Below are positions 1 through 10,559 of a stretch of 39,339 bases of DNA, piece after piece. The translations under genes and the position numbers were made by a program. Source of the stretch: Alphaproteobacteria bacterium (lineage in GTDB: Bacteria; Pseudomonadota; Alphaproteobacteria; UBA828); NCBI GenBank assembly GCA_016869195.1, contig VGET01000006.1, positions 1 through 39,339 on the forward strand. The letters run 5' to 3'. Positions within the stretch are counted from its first letter, which is position 1. Each line of letters starts with the position of its first letter. Under the pieces are notes generated by a model, which was not told the DNA's origin, made no database searches, and saw only the letters and a program-made list of their open reading frames with translations.

Positions 1-197
1 TGCGTGCCTGAGGCGCTCGCGCCGGCGGTCGGTCAGCTCCTGGTTGACGAAACCGCGCGACGTGCTCAAATCGATGCCTTCCGCTCGGTGGCGAGCGCCC
101 TCCGCTCCGGCGGCAAGCCGGCGAGCGAGCGGGCGGCCGACGTCATTCTATCGCTGATCGCCGACCGCCAATCACAGATGAAGAATGGGAGACCCTG

Positions 198-198
<1 letters not shown>
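1..198 (+). CDS. lpxB: Lipid-A-disaccharide synthase, C-terminal fragment (5' end outside window)
   Basis: Frame 1 reads CVPEALAPAVGQLLVDETARRAQ...ASERAADVILSLIA to TGA at 196-198, resembling LpxB C-termini; lpxB lies next to gltA in many Alphaproteobacteria. Confidence 0.7.
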
Positions 199-614
<416 letters not shown>

Positions 615-620
615 GCTGGC

Positions 621-860
621 TCAATGCAGCATCAGCCCGGCGATCAAGCCGCCGAGCGCCGCGACCGTGGCGATGACCGCCGGCTTGGCAATGGTGCCGA
701 GAACACGGAAGCGGGGTTGATTGTCATTGGCGGGGCGGAGCGGCCGGATGCGCGCGCGCCCCGCGACTTCCTCCACCGGCTCCGAGGCCAGCCGGCGCGC
801 ACGGCCGAGCGGCGCCCGCAGGCGCCGCTCGCCGCCCTCATTTTCGGCCTTCCTAACCAC
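621..860 (-). CDS. Small single-TM hypothetical protein with [10 protein letters not shown] motif
   Basis: 79 aa; C-terminal hydrophobic helix ([20 protein letters not shown]); GTG start overlaps the end of gltA, same strand. Confidence 0.5.
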   Translation of the reverse strand: MVRKAENEGGERRLRAPLGRARRLASEPVEEVAGRARIRPLRPANDNQPRFRVLGTIAKPAVIATVAALGGLIAGLMLH

Positions 861-2178
861 GCTTGCCGATCGGCACGTAGGGCCGCTGCGGGGAACCAGT
901 GTAGAGCTGGCGTGGCCGGCCGATCTTCTGTTCGGGGTCCTCGATCATCTCTTTCCACTGCGCAACCCACCCTACGGTGCGCGCGACCGCAAACAGCACC
1001 GTGAACAACTGGGTCGGGAAGCCGAGCGCCTTCAGGATGATGCCCGAGTAGAAATCGACGTTCGGGTAGAGCTTGCGCTTCACGAAGTAATCGTCTTCAA
1101 GCGCGATGCGCTCGAGCTCCATCGCGATCTCAAGGAGCGGCTCGTCCTTGATGCCAAGATCGCTCAGGACCTCATGGCAGGTTTCGCGCATGACGCGGGC
1201 GCGCGGGTCGAAGTTCTTATAGACCCGGTGGCCGAAGCCCATGAGCTTGAAGTTGTCGTCCTTGTCCTTGGCGCGCTTGATGAACTCAGGAATGCGCTTC
1301 TTGTCGCCGATCTCGCGCAGCATCTTGAGCACGGCCTCGTTGGCGCCGCCATGCGCCGGGCCCCAGAGCGTCGCGATGCCGGCCGCGATGCAGGCATAGG
1401 GGTTCGCGCCCGAGGAGCCGGCGAGCCGGACCGTCGAGGTCGAGGCGTTCTGCTCGTGATCCGCGTGGAGAATCAGAAGGCGATCCATCGCCCGCGCATG
1501 GATCGGGTTTAGCTTGTACTCCTCGCACGGCACCGAGAACACCATGTGCAGGAAGTTCTCGGCATAGTTCAGCTCGTTGCGCGGATACATGAACGGCTGG
1601 CCGATCGAATATTTGTAGGCCATCGCGGCGATCGTCGGCATCTTCGCGATCAAGCGGTGCGACGCGATCATGCGGTGGGTCGCGTTCTTGATGTTGGTGT
1701 CCTCGTGATAGAACGCTGCGAGTGCGCCGACCACGCCGATCATCACCGCCATGGGGTGGGAATCGCGCCGGAAGCCGCGATAGAGCAGTTGGATCTGCTC
1801 GTGCACCATGGTGTGCTTGGTGATCGTGTTTTCGAAATCGGTTTTGGCCTTCGCATTCGGCAGGTCGCCGTTCAGGAGAAGGTAGGCGCACTCGAGGAAT
1901 GAGCTGTGCTCGGCCAGTTCATCGATGGGATAGCCGCGATGCAGCAGGACGCCCTTCTCACCATCGATGAAGGTGATGCCGGACTGGCAGCTGCCGGTCG
2001 CCATGAAACCCGGGTCGTAGGTGAAGTAGCCGGTCTCCTTGTAGAGCGCGCGCACATCGATGACGCCGGGGCCCAAGGTGCCATCATAAACGGGCAACGA
2101 CGCTGACTTGCCCGACGACCCGTCGGTGAGCGTGACGGTGCGGGCCGGCGTCATCTCTTTGACCACCTTGGCTGACAT
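853..2178 (-). CDS. gltA: Citrate synthase
   Basis: [20 protein letters not shown]...[25 protein letters not shown]...[20 protein letters not shown]-like gaggggaac before ATG at 2178. Confidence 0.97.
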   Translation of the reverse strand: MSAKVVKEMTPARTVTLTDGSSGKSASLPVYDGTLGPGVIDVRALYKETGYFTYDPGFMATGSCQSGITFIDGEKGVLLHRGYPIDELAEHSSFLECAYLLLNGDLPNAKAKTDFENTITKHTMVHEQIQLLYRGFRRDSHPMAVMIGVVGALAAFYHEDTNIKNATHRMIASHRLIAKMPTIAAMAYKYSIGQPFMYPRNELNYAENFLHMVFSVPCEEYKLNPIHARAMDRLLILHADHEQNASTSTVRLAGSSGANPYACIAAGIATLWGPAHGGANEAVLKMLREIGDKKRIPEFIKRAKDKDDNFKLMGFGHRVYKNFDPRARVMRETCHEVLSDLGIKDEPLLEIAMELERIALEDDYFVKRKLYPNVDFYSGIILKALGFPTQLFTVLFAVARTVGWVAQWKEMIEDPEQKIGRPRQLYTGSPQRPYVPIGKRG

Positions 2179-2346
2179 CTGGTTCCCCTCGCTATTTGTT
2201 TGTTTCCGAACGAAAAATCGCGACAGGCGGCCTACCCCCGGCCACGCGGCACGCAACCCGATGACCTGTCAAGCCTACGCTGATTCAGAGACGCGATGAT
2301 AGGGCCAGAGGATTACGTTTTCAATTCAACCTGGTTAACGAGGCGC

Positions 2347-3750
2347 TCACGTCCGGGTGACATCGGTGATCCGGCCGAGGGTCGCCTCGCGCCCCAGGGC
2401 GGCCATGACGTCGAAGATCGGGGGAGACACGGACGAGCCGGTAAGGGCGGCGCGCAGTGGCTGCGCGATCGCGCCGAGCTTGAGGCCCTTGGCCTCTGCT
2501 TCCGCCCGGGTGGCCTGTTCGAGTGTCGCGGCGCTCCAATCCGAGCAGGTGCTGAGGCGCTCGGCGAATGCACGCAGCGCGGCCTTCCCATCCGGCCCGA
2601 GCTGCTTGGTCGCGCCGGCGTCCAGCGGGAGCGGTCGCGGTCGAAACAGGAACGCGGCGCCGTTGGCCAGCTCGATCAGCGTGCGGGCCCTGGGTTTCAG
2701 CGCCGGCAGAAGGCGATCGAGTTGGATGCCTTCCTCCGTGGTCAGGGCCCGGGCGAGCGACTTCTCGATGAGCGCCGCGACGGGCGGCCTCAGCACATCT
2801 CCTGCCGCCTCACGAATGTAGTGGGCGTTCAGGCTGAGCAGCTTCTCCATGTCGAAGCGGGCGGGCGAGCGGCCGATCGATTCGAGATTGAACCACTCGA
2901 TGGCCTTTGCGGTCGGGATGATCTCGTCATCGCCGTGGCTCCAGCCGAGCCGGAGCAGATAGTTCCGCATCGCCTCGGATAGCAGGCCGAGATGCGCATA
3001 GTCGCCGAGCGCGACCGCCCCATGGCGCTTCGACAGCTTGGCGCCGTCGGCGCCGTGGATCAGGGGAATATGGGCGTAGCGCGGCGGCTGCCAGCCGCAC
3101 GCCAGAAAGAGCTGCGTCTGGCGGAACGCGTTGGTCAGATGGTCGTCACCGCGGATCGCGTGGGTGATCGCCATGTCGTGATCATCGACCACGACCGAGA
3201 GCATGTAGGTCGGCGTGCCGTCGGCCCGGAGCAGCACCATGTCGTCGAGCTCGGCATTGGCGACCGCGACGCGACCCTGAACCAAATCCTCGACCACCGT
3301 TTCGCCCGATTGCGGCGCCTTGAAGCGGATGACCGGCTTCGCGCCGGGCGGTGCCTCCTTCGGGTCGCGGTCACGCCAGCGGCCATCATATTTGGGTGAG
3401 CGGCCCTCGGCCCGCGCGCGCTCGCGCATCTCGGCCAGTTCCTCGGGCGTGCAGTAGCAGTGATAGGCTCTGCCCTTGGCCAGCAGGTCGCGTGCGACGT
3501 CGGCATGACGCGAGGCGCGCGCGAACTGGAAGACCGGCTCGCCGTCCCAATCGAGGCCGAGCCAGCGCAGTCCCTCGATGATCGCGCGCACCGCATCTTC
3601 CGTCGAGCGTTCGCGGTCGGTGTCCTCGATGCGCAGCAGGAACCTGCCCTGGTGGTGGCGCGAGAACAGCCAATTGAACAACGCCGTGCGGGCGCCGCCG
3701 ATATGAAGATAGCCGGTGGGCGAGGGGGCGAAGCGGGTCACGACGGTCAT
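2347..3750 (-). CDS. gltX: Glutamyl-tRNA synthetase
   Basis: [53 protein letters not shown] (KMSKS-type) motif. Confidence 0.97.
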   Translation of the reverse strand: MTVVTRFAPSPTGYLHIGGARTALFNWLFSRHHQGRFLLRIEDTDRERSTEDAVRAIIEGLRWLGLDWDGEPVFQFARASRHADVARDLLAKGRAYHCYCTPEELAEMRERARAEGRSPKYDGRWRDRDPKEAPPGAKPVIRFKAPQSGETVVEDLVQGRVAVANAELDDMVLLRADGTPTYMLSVVVDDHDMAITHAIRGDDHLTNAFRQTQLFLACGWQPPRYAHIPLIHGADGAKLSKRHGAVALGDYAHLGLLSEAMRNYLLRLGWSHGDDEIIPTAKAIEWFNLESIGRSPARFDMEKLLSLNAHYIREAAGDVLRPPVAALIEKSLARALTTEEGIQLDRLLPALKPRARTLIELANGAAFLFRPRPLPLDAGATKQLGPDGKAALRAFAERLSTCSDWSAATLEQATRAEAEAKGLKLGAIAQPLRAALTGSSVSPPIFDVMAALGREATLGRITDVTRT

Positions 3751-3824
3751 GGGGGATTCCTGGCGATTCAGGCGCTGCGCGGGGCGGGCCAGGGTGTAGC
3801 ATAACCGGACGCAGGGCGGAACCG

Positions 3825-6050
3825 ATGACGCCGATCGACTGGCCGGCCGAAACCATGCCACGTGAGAAGGGCCGCGCGGCCTCGGCGCTCGCGGCCTGGC
3901 TCCTGGCCGAGCGCGATCGCTGGGTGCTGTGGGCGCCGGTGCTCGTCGGCCTCGGCGTCATCCTCTATTTCGAGCTTGCGGTCGAGCCGCCATGGTGGCC
4001 GACGGCCATCGCGCTCGGGGCCTGCGTGCTCGCATCGATCCTCATGCACCGCCGCCCGGTTCCGCTCGTCCTCTGTCTCGTCGCTGGCCTGTTCGTGCTC
4101 GGCTTTGGTGCGGCCCAGCTGCGGACCGCTCTGGTCGACGCACCGATCCTGGAGCGCGAGGTCGGGCCGAGCTGGATCACTGGTCGCATCGCCGAGATTG
4201 GGCTTGATCCGAAAGAGGCCCGCGTCGTGCTCGAACAGGTCGAGATCGATGGTCTCGAGCCAGGTGCGACGCCGGCGCGGGTGCGTCTGAGCCTCCGCGG
4301 CTCACAGCTCGAGGGCGCCATTCGTGGCGCCGTGCCGGGCGAGCGCTTTCGCTTCCGTGCCGTGTTGCGCCCTCCGTCAAGTCCGACCGAGCCCGGCGCC
4401 TTCGACTTCGGGCGCCAGGCCTATTTCGACCAGATCGGCGGCACGGGTTATGTGCGGGGCGCGATCGAGCGCCTCGGCGATGGCGTTGAGGGCGGCCTCG
4501 CGGCTTCGCTCGCGCGCGTGCGCCATGCAGTGAGTCGGCGCATGATCGACGGTCTGCCGGGCGAGGCCGGGCCGTTCGCGGCGGCACTTGTCATCGGCGA
4601 GCGCAGCGCGATGCCGGGTGACCTCCAGGTCGCGATGCGCAATTCAGGTCTGGCGCATCTGATTGCGATCTCGGGCCTTAATTTTGCGCTGGTCGCCGGC
4701 TTCGTGTTTGTCGCGGTGCGCTTTGGCCTTGCCCTGATCCCCATGCTTGCCTTGCGCTTTCCAATCAAGAAATGGGCGGCGTTCACCGCGTTGCTCGCCT
4801 CGCTTGGCTATCTGTTGCTGACCGGCGCGAGTGTGCCGACCGAGCGGGCGTTTCTGATGACGGCACTGGTCCTGATTGCGGTGCTGATCGACCGAACGAG
4901 CCTGTCGATGCGGCTCCTGATGTGGGCGGCACTCGCGATCGTGCTGCACTCGCCCGAGGCCGTATTGAGCGCGAGCTTCCAGATGTCCTTCGGCGCGACG
5001 CTTGCCTTGATCGCAGCCTACGAAGCCATTCGCGCGCCGCTCGGCGGCTGGGCCGCGCGCTCGCGCTGGTGGCAACGGCCGGCGGTGTATTTCTTTGCCA
5101 TCGCCTTCACCTCGCTGGTCGCCGGCATCGCGACCGGGCCGTTCTCGCTCTACCACTTCAACCGGTTCGCGGACTATGGCCTGATCGCCAATCTGATCGC
5201 GGTGCCGTTGACCGGGCTCTGGGTCATGCCCTGGGGCTTGATCGCGCTCATCCTCATGCCGTTCGGCGTGGAAGAAGTGGCCCTGGTGCCGATGTCGCTC
5301 GGGCTCGACGGCATTGCCGCGACCGCCCGGATGGTGAGCGCGTGGCATGGTTCGGTCTCGCTCGTGCCGTCCATGCCACCGGTCGCGCTCGGGCTGATCG
5401 CGCTCGGCGGTTGCTGGCTCTGCCTGTCGCGCACGCGCTGGCGCTTTCTATCGGTGTTGCCGTTCGGGGCGGCCATTCTCGTTATCGGACTCGCGCGACC
5501 GCCCGATTTGCTTGTGGATGGCGAGGCCAAGATCTTCGCACGCCGGGGAGAGGACGGCCGACTTTGGCTGTCGTCGAATCGCCTAGCCCGCTTTGTGGGT
5601 GAGTCCTGGCTTCGCCGGTCGGGTCAGGAGGAGGCCGGCCCCTGGCCGCTCAATACCAGCCTTGCGGCGGAAGAGGAAAACGTCGGCGAAGGCTCATGGA
5701 CCGCCGAACTGCCGCCGTCATGCGACCTCGAAGGCTGCGTCTACTCGAAGGGCGCCATACGCGTGGCGGTACTGCGCGGGCGGGGTGCGCTCGACGAAGA
5801 ATGTCGGACCGCCGATCTCGTGGTTGCGCTGTTTCCAATCCGCAGCCGCGAAGTCTGCACTGAGCCAGACATCGTTATCGGTCGCTTCGACCTTTGGCGT
5901 CGCGGCACGCACGCGTTTTGGATCGATGATGGCGTCATCACGGTGCAAACGGTCGAACAAGACCGCGGACACCGTCCCTGGGCGCCAGGGCGTCGCACAA
6001 GGCGGAATGACGATCGCGCTGATGAAGGCGTCGGGAGCGACGCTCAGTAG
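3825..6050 (+). CDS. comEC: ComEC/Rec2-family competence-type membrane protein
   Basis: 741 aa polytopic protein; [38 protein letters not shown] and [14 protein letters not shown] are characteristic; 3' end overlaps the convergent lexA. Confidence 0.9.
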   Translation: MTPIDWPAETMPREKGRAASALAAWLLAERDRWVLWAPVLVGLGVILYFELAVEPPWWPTAIALGACVLASILMHRRPVPLVLCLVAGLFVLGFGAAQLRTALVDAPILEREVGPSWITGRIAEIGLDPKEARVVLEQVEIDGLEPGATPARVRLSLRGSQLEGAIRGAVPGERFRFRAVLRPPSSPTEPGAFDFGRQAYFDQIGGTGYVRGAIERLGDGVEGGLAASLARVRHAVSRRMIDGLPGEAGPFAAALVIGERSAMPGDLQVAMRNSGLAHLIAISGLNFALVAGFVFVAVRFGLALIPMLALRFPIKKWAAFTALLASLGYLLLTGASVPTERAFLMTALVLIAVLIDRTSLSMRLLMWAALAIVLHSPEAVLSASFQMSFGATLALIAAYEAIRAPLGGWAARSRWWQRPAVYFFAIAFTSLVAGIATGPFSLYHFNRFADYGLIANLIAVPLTGLWVMPWGLIALILMPFGVEEVALVPMSLGLDGIAATARMVSAWHGSVSLVPSMPPVALGLIALGGCWLCLSRTRWRFLSVLPFGAAILVIGLARPPDLLVDGEAKIFARRGEDGRLWLSSNRLARFVGESWLRRSGQEEAGPWPLNTSLAAEEENVGEGSWTAELPPSCDLEGCVYSKGAIRVAVLRGRGALDEECRTADLVVALFPIRSREVCTEPDIVIGRFDLWRRGTHAFWIDDGVITVQTVEQDRGHRPWAPGRRTRRNDDRADEGVGSDAQ

Positions 6051-6757
6051 CGGCGGAGCAGCCCCACGATGCGGCCCTGCACCCGCACCCGGCTCGGGCC
6101 GAAAATGCGGGTCTCATAGGCCGGATTGGCCGGCTCGAGCGCAATCGACTCGCCCTTGCGACGCAGGCGCTTCAACGTCACTTCGTTGTCGTCGACCAGG
6201 GCAACCACGATTGTGCCGTTGTGGGCCGTATCGCAGCGCTGGATGATCGCGGTGTCGCCGTCATAGATGCCGGCCTCGATCATCGAATCGCCCTCGACCT
6301 CAAGGGCGTAGTGTTCGCCCGTGCCGAGAAAGCTGGTCGGCAGGTCGATCCGCGTACTTTCATCGCGCAGCGCCTCGATCGGCGCGCCGGCGGCGATCCG
6401 ACCGTAGAGCGGCACGGAGATGGTGCGCGGCCGATTGCCCTGGCCGTTGCCATTGCGGTCCTGACCAAAGTCACCCGGTATCACATTGCCGCGTGGGCCG
6501 GTGTTGGAGGCCACGAGCTGGGGCCTGAGCTCTTCAGTCCGCGGCTGCGGAATCTTGGTTACTTCGAGCGCGCGCGCGCGGTGGGGCAGGCGGCGCAGGA
6601 ATCCGCGCTCCTCGAGCGCCGTGACCAGCCGGTGAATGCCCGACTTCGAGCGCAGCTTCACCGCCTCTTTCATCTCCTCGAACGAGGGGGCGGTGCCATG
6701 GGTCTTCAGGTGCGAGTCGATGAAGAGTAGGAGTTCGAGCTGCTTCTTGGTCAGCAC
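6044..6757 (-). CDS. lexA: SOS-response repressor LexA
   Basis: [66 protein letters not shown]; LexA/S24 C-terminal domain [18 protein letters not shown] start at 6757 chosen by similarity; ORF extends to 6784. Confidence 0.95.
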   Translation of the reverse strand: MLTKKQLELLLFIDSHLKTHGTAPSFEEMKEAVKLRSKSGIHRLVTALEERGFLRRLPHRARALEVTKIPQPRTEELRPQLVASNTGPRGNVIPGDFGQDRNGNGQGNRPRTISVPLYGRIAAGAPIEALRDESTRIDLPTSFLGTGEHYALEVEGDSMIEAGIYDGDTAIIQRCDTAHNGTIVVALVDDNEVTLKRLRRKGESIALEPANPAYETRIFGPSRVRVQGRIVGLLRRY

Positions 6758-6804
6758 GCCTTGGCCCTCGCGCGATACGAACAAAGAGGAAACACCGGAC
6801 CAGC

Positions 6805-6819
6805 GTTCTATGTTGGTTC
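6805..6819. promoter_or_regulatory. Alphaproteobacterial SOS box (LexA operator) upstream of lexA
   Basis: GTTC-TATGTTG-GTTC matches GTTC-N7-GTTC exactly, about 50 bp upstream of the lexA start. Confidence 0.85.
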
Positions 6820-6882
6820 CGCCTTGAAGTCAAGCGAGACCAACTAGGGTGTTGTAAGTCCGCGCGATCCCTGATCGACGCC

Positions 6883-8091
6883 TCAAAGGGCGTCGAGTCG
6901 ATGGATCGGGACAGCGCTGCCGGCCGGGAGCGGGGGAGCTTTCGGAGCTCGCACGATCAGGCAGTCGGCGCGGGCTAACAGGCCAACCATCGAGCTGTCC
7001 TGCTTCTGAAACGGCGTGGCGATCAAGCCGCCGCTGGCCTCTGGGGACGGTTTCAATGTGGCCCTCAGATAGTCCTGGCGCTCATCGTTCTCGGCGAGCG
7101 CGGCGCCGACTTTCGCACGCTCAATCGACGGGGCGACCTCCGCCATCCCGAGCATCCGTCGAATGGCCGGGCCAAGGAACAGCAGCGCGCAGACCAGGGA
7201 TGACACCGGGTTTCCGGGCAGGCCAAGGAGCCGCGTATCGCCGATGTGGCCAAACATGAGTGGCTTGCCGGGCCGCATGGCGATTTTCCAGAAGTCGAGT
7301 TCGAGCCCAACGCCGCCCAACACATCGCGCACGAGGTCGTGCGTGCCGACTGAGGCCCCGCCCGTGGTGACGAGCAGGTCGGCGCCGCGGGCGCCCGCCG
7401 CGAGCGCCCGCAAGGACGCCTCATTGTCGAGCGCGATGCCGAGATTGATCGGCTCGCCGCCGAAGCGGCGGATCGCCGCCATCAGCGCGAGCGCATTCGA
7501 CGACACGATCTGGTTAGGCCCGATCGGTTCGCCCGGCATGACGATCTCATCGCCGGTCGCGAGCACGGCGATTCGCGGCCGGCGTGCGACGCGCAGCCAG
7601 GGCACGTTCATTGCCGCGGCAAAGCCGATGGCGCGGGCGTCGAGCCTGCGACCGGGCTCGAGGCCGATGTCACCCGCCTTGAAGTCGAGGCCAGCCGGCC
7701 GGACGAAACGTCCGAGCGGCGTGTCGAAGAGCACGTGGACTCGCTCGCCCTCGGCCTTGACGTTCTCCTGGATCACGATCGTGTCGGCGCCCTCGGGTAG
7801 AGGCGCGCCGGTAAAAATGCGCACCGCCTCACCCGCACCAACCCGGCCGCTGAAGCTCTTTCCGGCGGGCACCTCGCCGATCTGGCGCAAGGTGACCGGG
7901 GCCTTGGCGACGTCGGCGCCGCGCACCGCATAGCCGTCCATGGCTGAGACCGGCCAAGGCGGCTGCGTGACGCGCGCGCGCACCGGCTCGGCGAGCACGC
8001 GCCCATCGGCCTCGGCCAGCGAAACCGTCTCCGCGGTCAGCGGCGCGAAGGCATCAAGTATGCGTGCGGTGGCCTCGGCGACGCTCAACAT
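6883..8091 (-). CDS. moeA: Molybdopterin molybdenumtransferase
   Basis: MLSVAEATARILDAFAPL...PPWPVSAMDGYAVRGADV...FTGAPLPEGADTIVIQE...VLATGDEIV...TTGGASVGTHD...GLPGNPVSSLV. Confidence 0.96.
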   Translation of the reverse strand: MLSVAEATARILDAFAPLTAETVSLAEADGRVLAEPVRARVTQPPWPVSAMDGYAVRGADVAKAPVTLRQIGEVPAGKSFSGRVGAGEAVRIFTGAPLPEGADTIVIQENVKAEGERVHVLFDTPLGRFVRPAGLDFKAGDIGLEPGRRLDARAIGFAAAMNVPWLRVARRPRIAVLATGDEIVMPGEPIGPNQIVSSNALALMAAIRRFGGEPINLGIALDNEASLRALAAGARGADLLVTTGGASVGTHDLVRDVLGGVGLELDFWKIAMRPGKPLMFGHIGDTRLLGLPGNPVSSLVCALLFLGPAIRRMLGMAEVAPSIERAKVGAALAENDERQDYLRATLKPSPEASGGLIATPFQKQDSSMVGLLARADCLIVRAPKAPPLPAGSAVPIHRLDAL

Positions 8092-8104
8092 GCGGGACAG
8101 ATGC

Positions 8105-9394
8105 TCATGAGCCGCGAAACTCGCCCGACTTGCCACCCACCTTGTGCAGCAAGCGCAGGTCGCTGATGCGCATGCCGCGGTCGATCGCCTTGCACATGTC
8201 ATAGACCGTGAGGGCCGCGACCGACGCAGCGGTCAGCGCCTCCATCTCGACGCCGGTGCGCGCGGTGATCCGGCAGGTCGCCACGATATCGACGGCGTTG
8301 CGCGTGACATCGCAGCTCAAATCAACCGAGACGGCGTCGAGCGCGAGTGGATGGCACAAGGGAATCAGCTCGGGCGTGCGCTTGGCGGCCATGATTCCGG
8401 CCAGCCGCGCGACCGCGAGCACGTCGCCCTTCTTCACGCCGCCCGCCATGATGCGCTGGAGCGTCGCGGGCTGCATGAAGACGCTCGCCGCTGCTGTCGC
8501 CGTGCGCTCGGTGATCTCCTTGGCGGACACGTCGACCATGTGCGCCTTGCCCTCGGCGTCGAAGTGCGTCAGGCCGCCCACGGCGGAAGCAGGTGAGGGT
8601 GCACGATCGCCGAGCAGCGCGCGTGTCGCCGCCGCCACGTCAGGCTGGCGCATCAGCGATTCACCGACCAGGAAACGGCGCACGCCGATCGCCGCCATGC
8701 GCTCGAGATCGTCATGACGTTCGAGCCCGCTTTCGCACACGACATCGCGATCCGGCGGCACCAGCGGCGCCAGGCGCTCCGAGGTCGCGAGATCGACCTT
8801 CAGCGTCTTGAGATTGCGGTTGTTGATGCCGATCAGGCGTGCCTTGAGCCGAAGCGCGCGCGCCAACTCGCCCTCGTCATGGACCTCGACCAGCACATCC
8901 ATGCTGAGCCGGTGCGCCGCATCCTCAAGCTCCGCCGCCTGATCATCCGACAGCGCGGCCATGATGAGCAGGATGCAATCGGCACCGAGCGCGCGCGCCT
9001 CGATCACCTGGAACGGATCGAGCATGAAATCCTTGCGCAGCACGGGCAGGCTCACCGCGGCCCGCGCCGCGGCAAGGAAGTGGTCTTCGCCCTGGAAATA
9101 GGGCGCATCGGTCAACACCGACAGACAGGTCGCGCCACCAGCTTCATAGGCGCGCGCGAGGCTCGGCGGGTCGAAGTCCGCGCGGATCAGGCCCTTGCTC
9201 GGCGAGGCCTTCTTCAACTCGGCGATCAGGCCGAAGCCGCCGCCCTGGGTCGCGCGCGACAGGGCTGCGGCAAAGCCGCGTGGCGGCGGGGCCGCGCGGG
9301 CCTCGGCCTCGAGCGCCGTGACGGTGCGCTCTGCCTTGCGGCGCGCGATGTGCTGCCACTTGTCGCGGCAGATCTGCGCCAGCGTGTCGCTCAC
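8105..9394 (-). CDS. Fused indole-3-glycerol-phosphate synthase (TrpC) - cyclic pyranopterin monophosphate synthase (MoaC)
   Basis: aa 1-263 TrpC ([66 protein letters not shown]); aa 275-429 MoaC ([74 protein letters not shown]); no stop between. Confidence 0.93.
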   Translation of the reverse strand: MSDTLAQICRDKWQHIARRKAERTVTALEAEARAAPPPRGFAAALSRATQGGGFGLIAELKKASPSKGLIRADFDPPSLARAYEAGGATCLSVLTDAPYFQGEDHFLAAARAAVSLPVLRKDFMLDPFQVIEARALGADCILLIMAALSDDQAAELEDAAHRLSMDVLVEVHDEGELARALRLKARLIGINNRNLKTLKVDLATSERLAPLVPPDRDVVCESGLERHDDLERMAAIGVRRFLVGESLMRQPDVAAATRALLGDRAPSPASAVGGLTHFDAEGKAHMVDVSAKEITERTATAAASVFMQPATLQRIMAGGVKKGDVLAVARLAGIMAAKRTPELIPLCHPLALDAVSVDLSCDVTRNAVDIVATCRITARTGVEMEALTAASVAALTVYDMCKAIDRGMRISDLRLLHKVGGKSGEFRGS

Positions 9395-10446
9395 GACGCG
9401 ACCTCTTCCTCGGGCGGCGGCGGCGGGCGGTTGGTGATCGTGATCAGGGCCTCGAGCCCGGCGCGCGCTCGTCCCGTGTCGATCGAGCGGGCGGCGAGCG
9501 CGAGGCCCGCCTTGAGGTCAGGCGCCTTGTCGGCGATCACCAGCGCGGCCGCGGCGTTGAGCAGCACGATGTCGCGGAGCGGCCCCGGTGCGCCATCGAG
9601 CAGCGCGCGCATGTGGCGTGCGTTCTCCTCGCCGTCTGCGCCCTTGAGGTCATCAAGGTTGGCGCGCGCGAGGCCAACTTCTTCCGGCGTCACGGTGAAA
9701 CGGCTGATCGCGCCGTTCTTGAGCTCGACGACGTGGCTCGGACCGGTCGTGGTCAACTCGTCCATGCCGTCATGGCCGTGGACGACCCAGACGCGCGTTG
9801 CCCCGAGATTGCGCTCCACCTCGGCCATCGGCTCGAGCCATTGCGGGCTGAACACGCCGAGCAATTGGCGCTTGGCGCCGGCGGGATTGGAGAGCGGGCC
9901 CAGCAGATTGAAGATCGTGCGTACCGCAAGCTCGACCCGCGCGGGCGCGACATGGCGGGTCGCGCCATGGTGCCTGGGTGCCATCATGAAGCCGATATTG
10001 GCGATGCGGAGAGCCTCTTCAATCAGCGCCACATCGGCATCGAGATTGACCCCGAGCGCCGCCAGCACATCGGCCGAGCCCGAGCGCGACGAGAGCGCCC
10101 GATTGCCGTGCTTCGCGACCGGCACGCCGGCGCCCGCGACCACGAGCGCCGCTGCGGTCGAGACGTTGAAGGTGCCGCGCGCGTCGCCGCCGGTGCCGCA
10201 GGTGTCGATCGCATTGCTCGGCGCCTGAACCCTGACCGCGCGCGACCTAAGCGCGAGCGCACCCCCAGTGATCTCATCGACCGTCTCACCGCGAACCCTG
10301 AGGCCCATCAGAAAGGCGCCCATCTGCGCAGGCGTTGCCTCGCCCGCCATCATGAGCGCGAAGGCGTGCTGCGCCCGCTCAGTCGAGAGGCGCTCGCCCT
10401 CCGCGATGCGGCGGAGAATGGCCTTCATGTCTTCGGTCTGGGTCAT
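9391..10446 (-). CDS. trpD: Anthranilate phosphoribosyltransferase
   Basis: [27 protein letters not shown]...[52 protein letters not shown]; 4-bp overlap with trpC. Confidence 0.96.
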   Translation of the reverse strand: MTQTEDMKAILRRIAEGERLSTERAQHAFALMMAGEATPAQMGAFLMGLRVRGETVDEITGGALALRSRAVRVQAPSNAIDTCGTGGDARGTFNVSTAAALVVAGAGVPVAKHGNRALSSRSGSADVLAALGVNLDADVALIEEALRIANIGFMMAPRHHGATRHVAPARVELAVRTIFNLLGPLSNPAGAKRQLLGVFSPQWLEPMAEVERNLGATRVWVVHGHDGMDELTTTGPSHVVELKNGAISRFTVTPEEVGLARANLDDLKGADGEENARHMRALLDGAPGPLRDIVLLNAAAALVIADKAPDLKAGLALAARSIDTGRARAGLEALITITNRPPPPPEEEVAS

Positions 10447-10509
10447 AGGGTCCGTGGGCTGGAAAAGATGCGGAACGCCGCCCGAGCAAACCGGTCGGCA
10501 GCCCCGCCG

Positions 10510-10527
10510 TCAAGGGTCAGCCCTTGA
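10510..10527. promoter_or_regulatory. Perfect 7-bp inverted repeat in the trpD/copA divergent region
   Basis: TCAAGGG-TCAG-CCCTTGA between trpD (start 10446) and copA (start 10560). Confidence 0.4.
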
Positions 10528-10559
10528 TTCGGGGTGCCGGGCCGGACCACATAAAGGCC

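Noticed and set aside
2179-2346. TTGACA-like -35 on the minus strand upstream of gltA
   Set aside because: No convincing -10 at proper spacing; cannot support a promoter call.
4644-5348. 234-aa minus-strand ORF within comEC
   Set aside because: His/Arg/Gln-rich translation antisense to transmembrane segments; artefact.
8714-10228. 504-aa plus-strand ORF over trpC/trpD
   Set aside because: Antisense to well-supported trpC::moaC and trpD; no recognisable domain.
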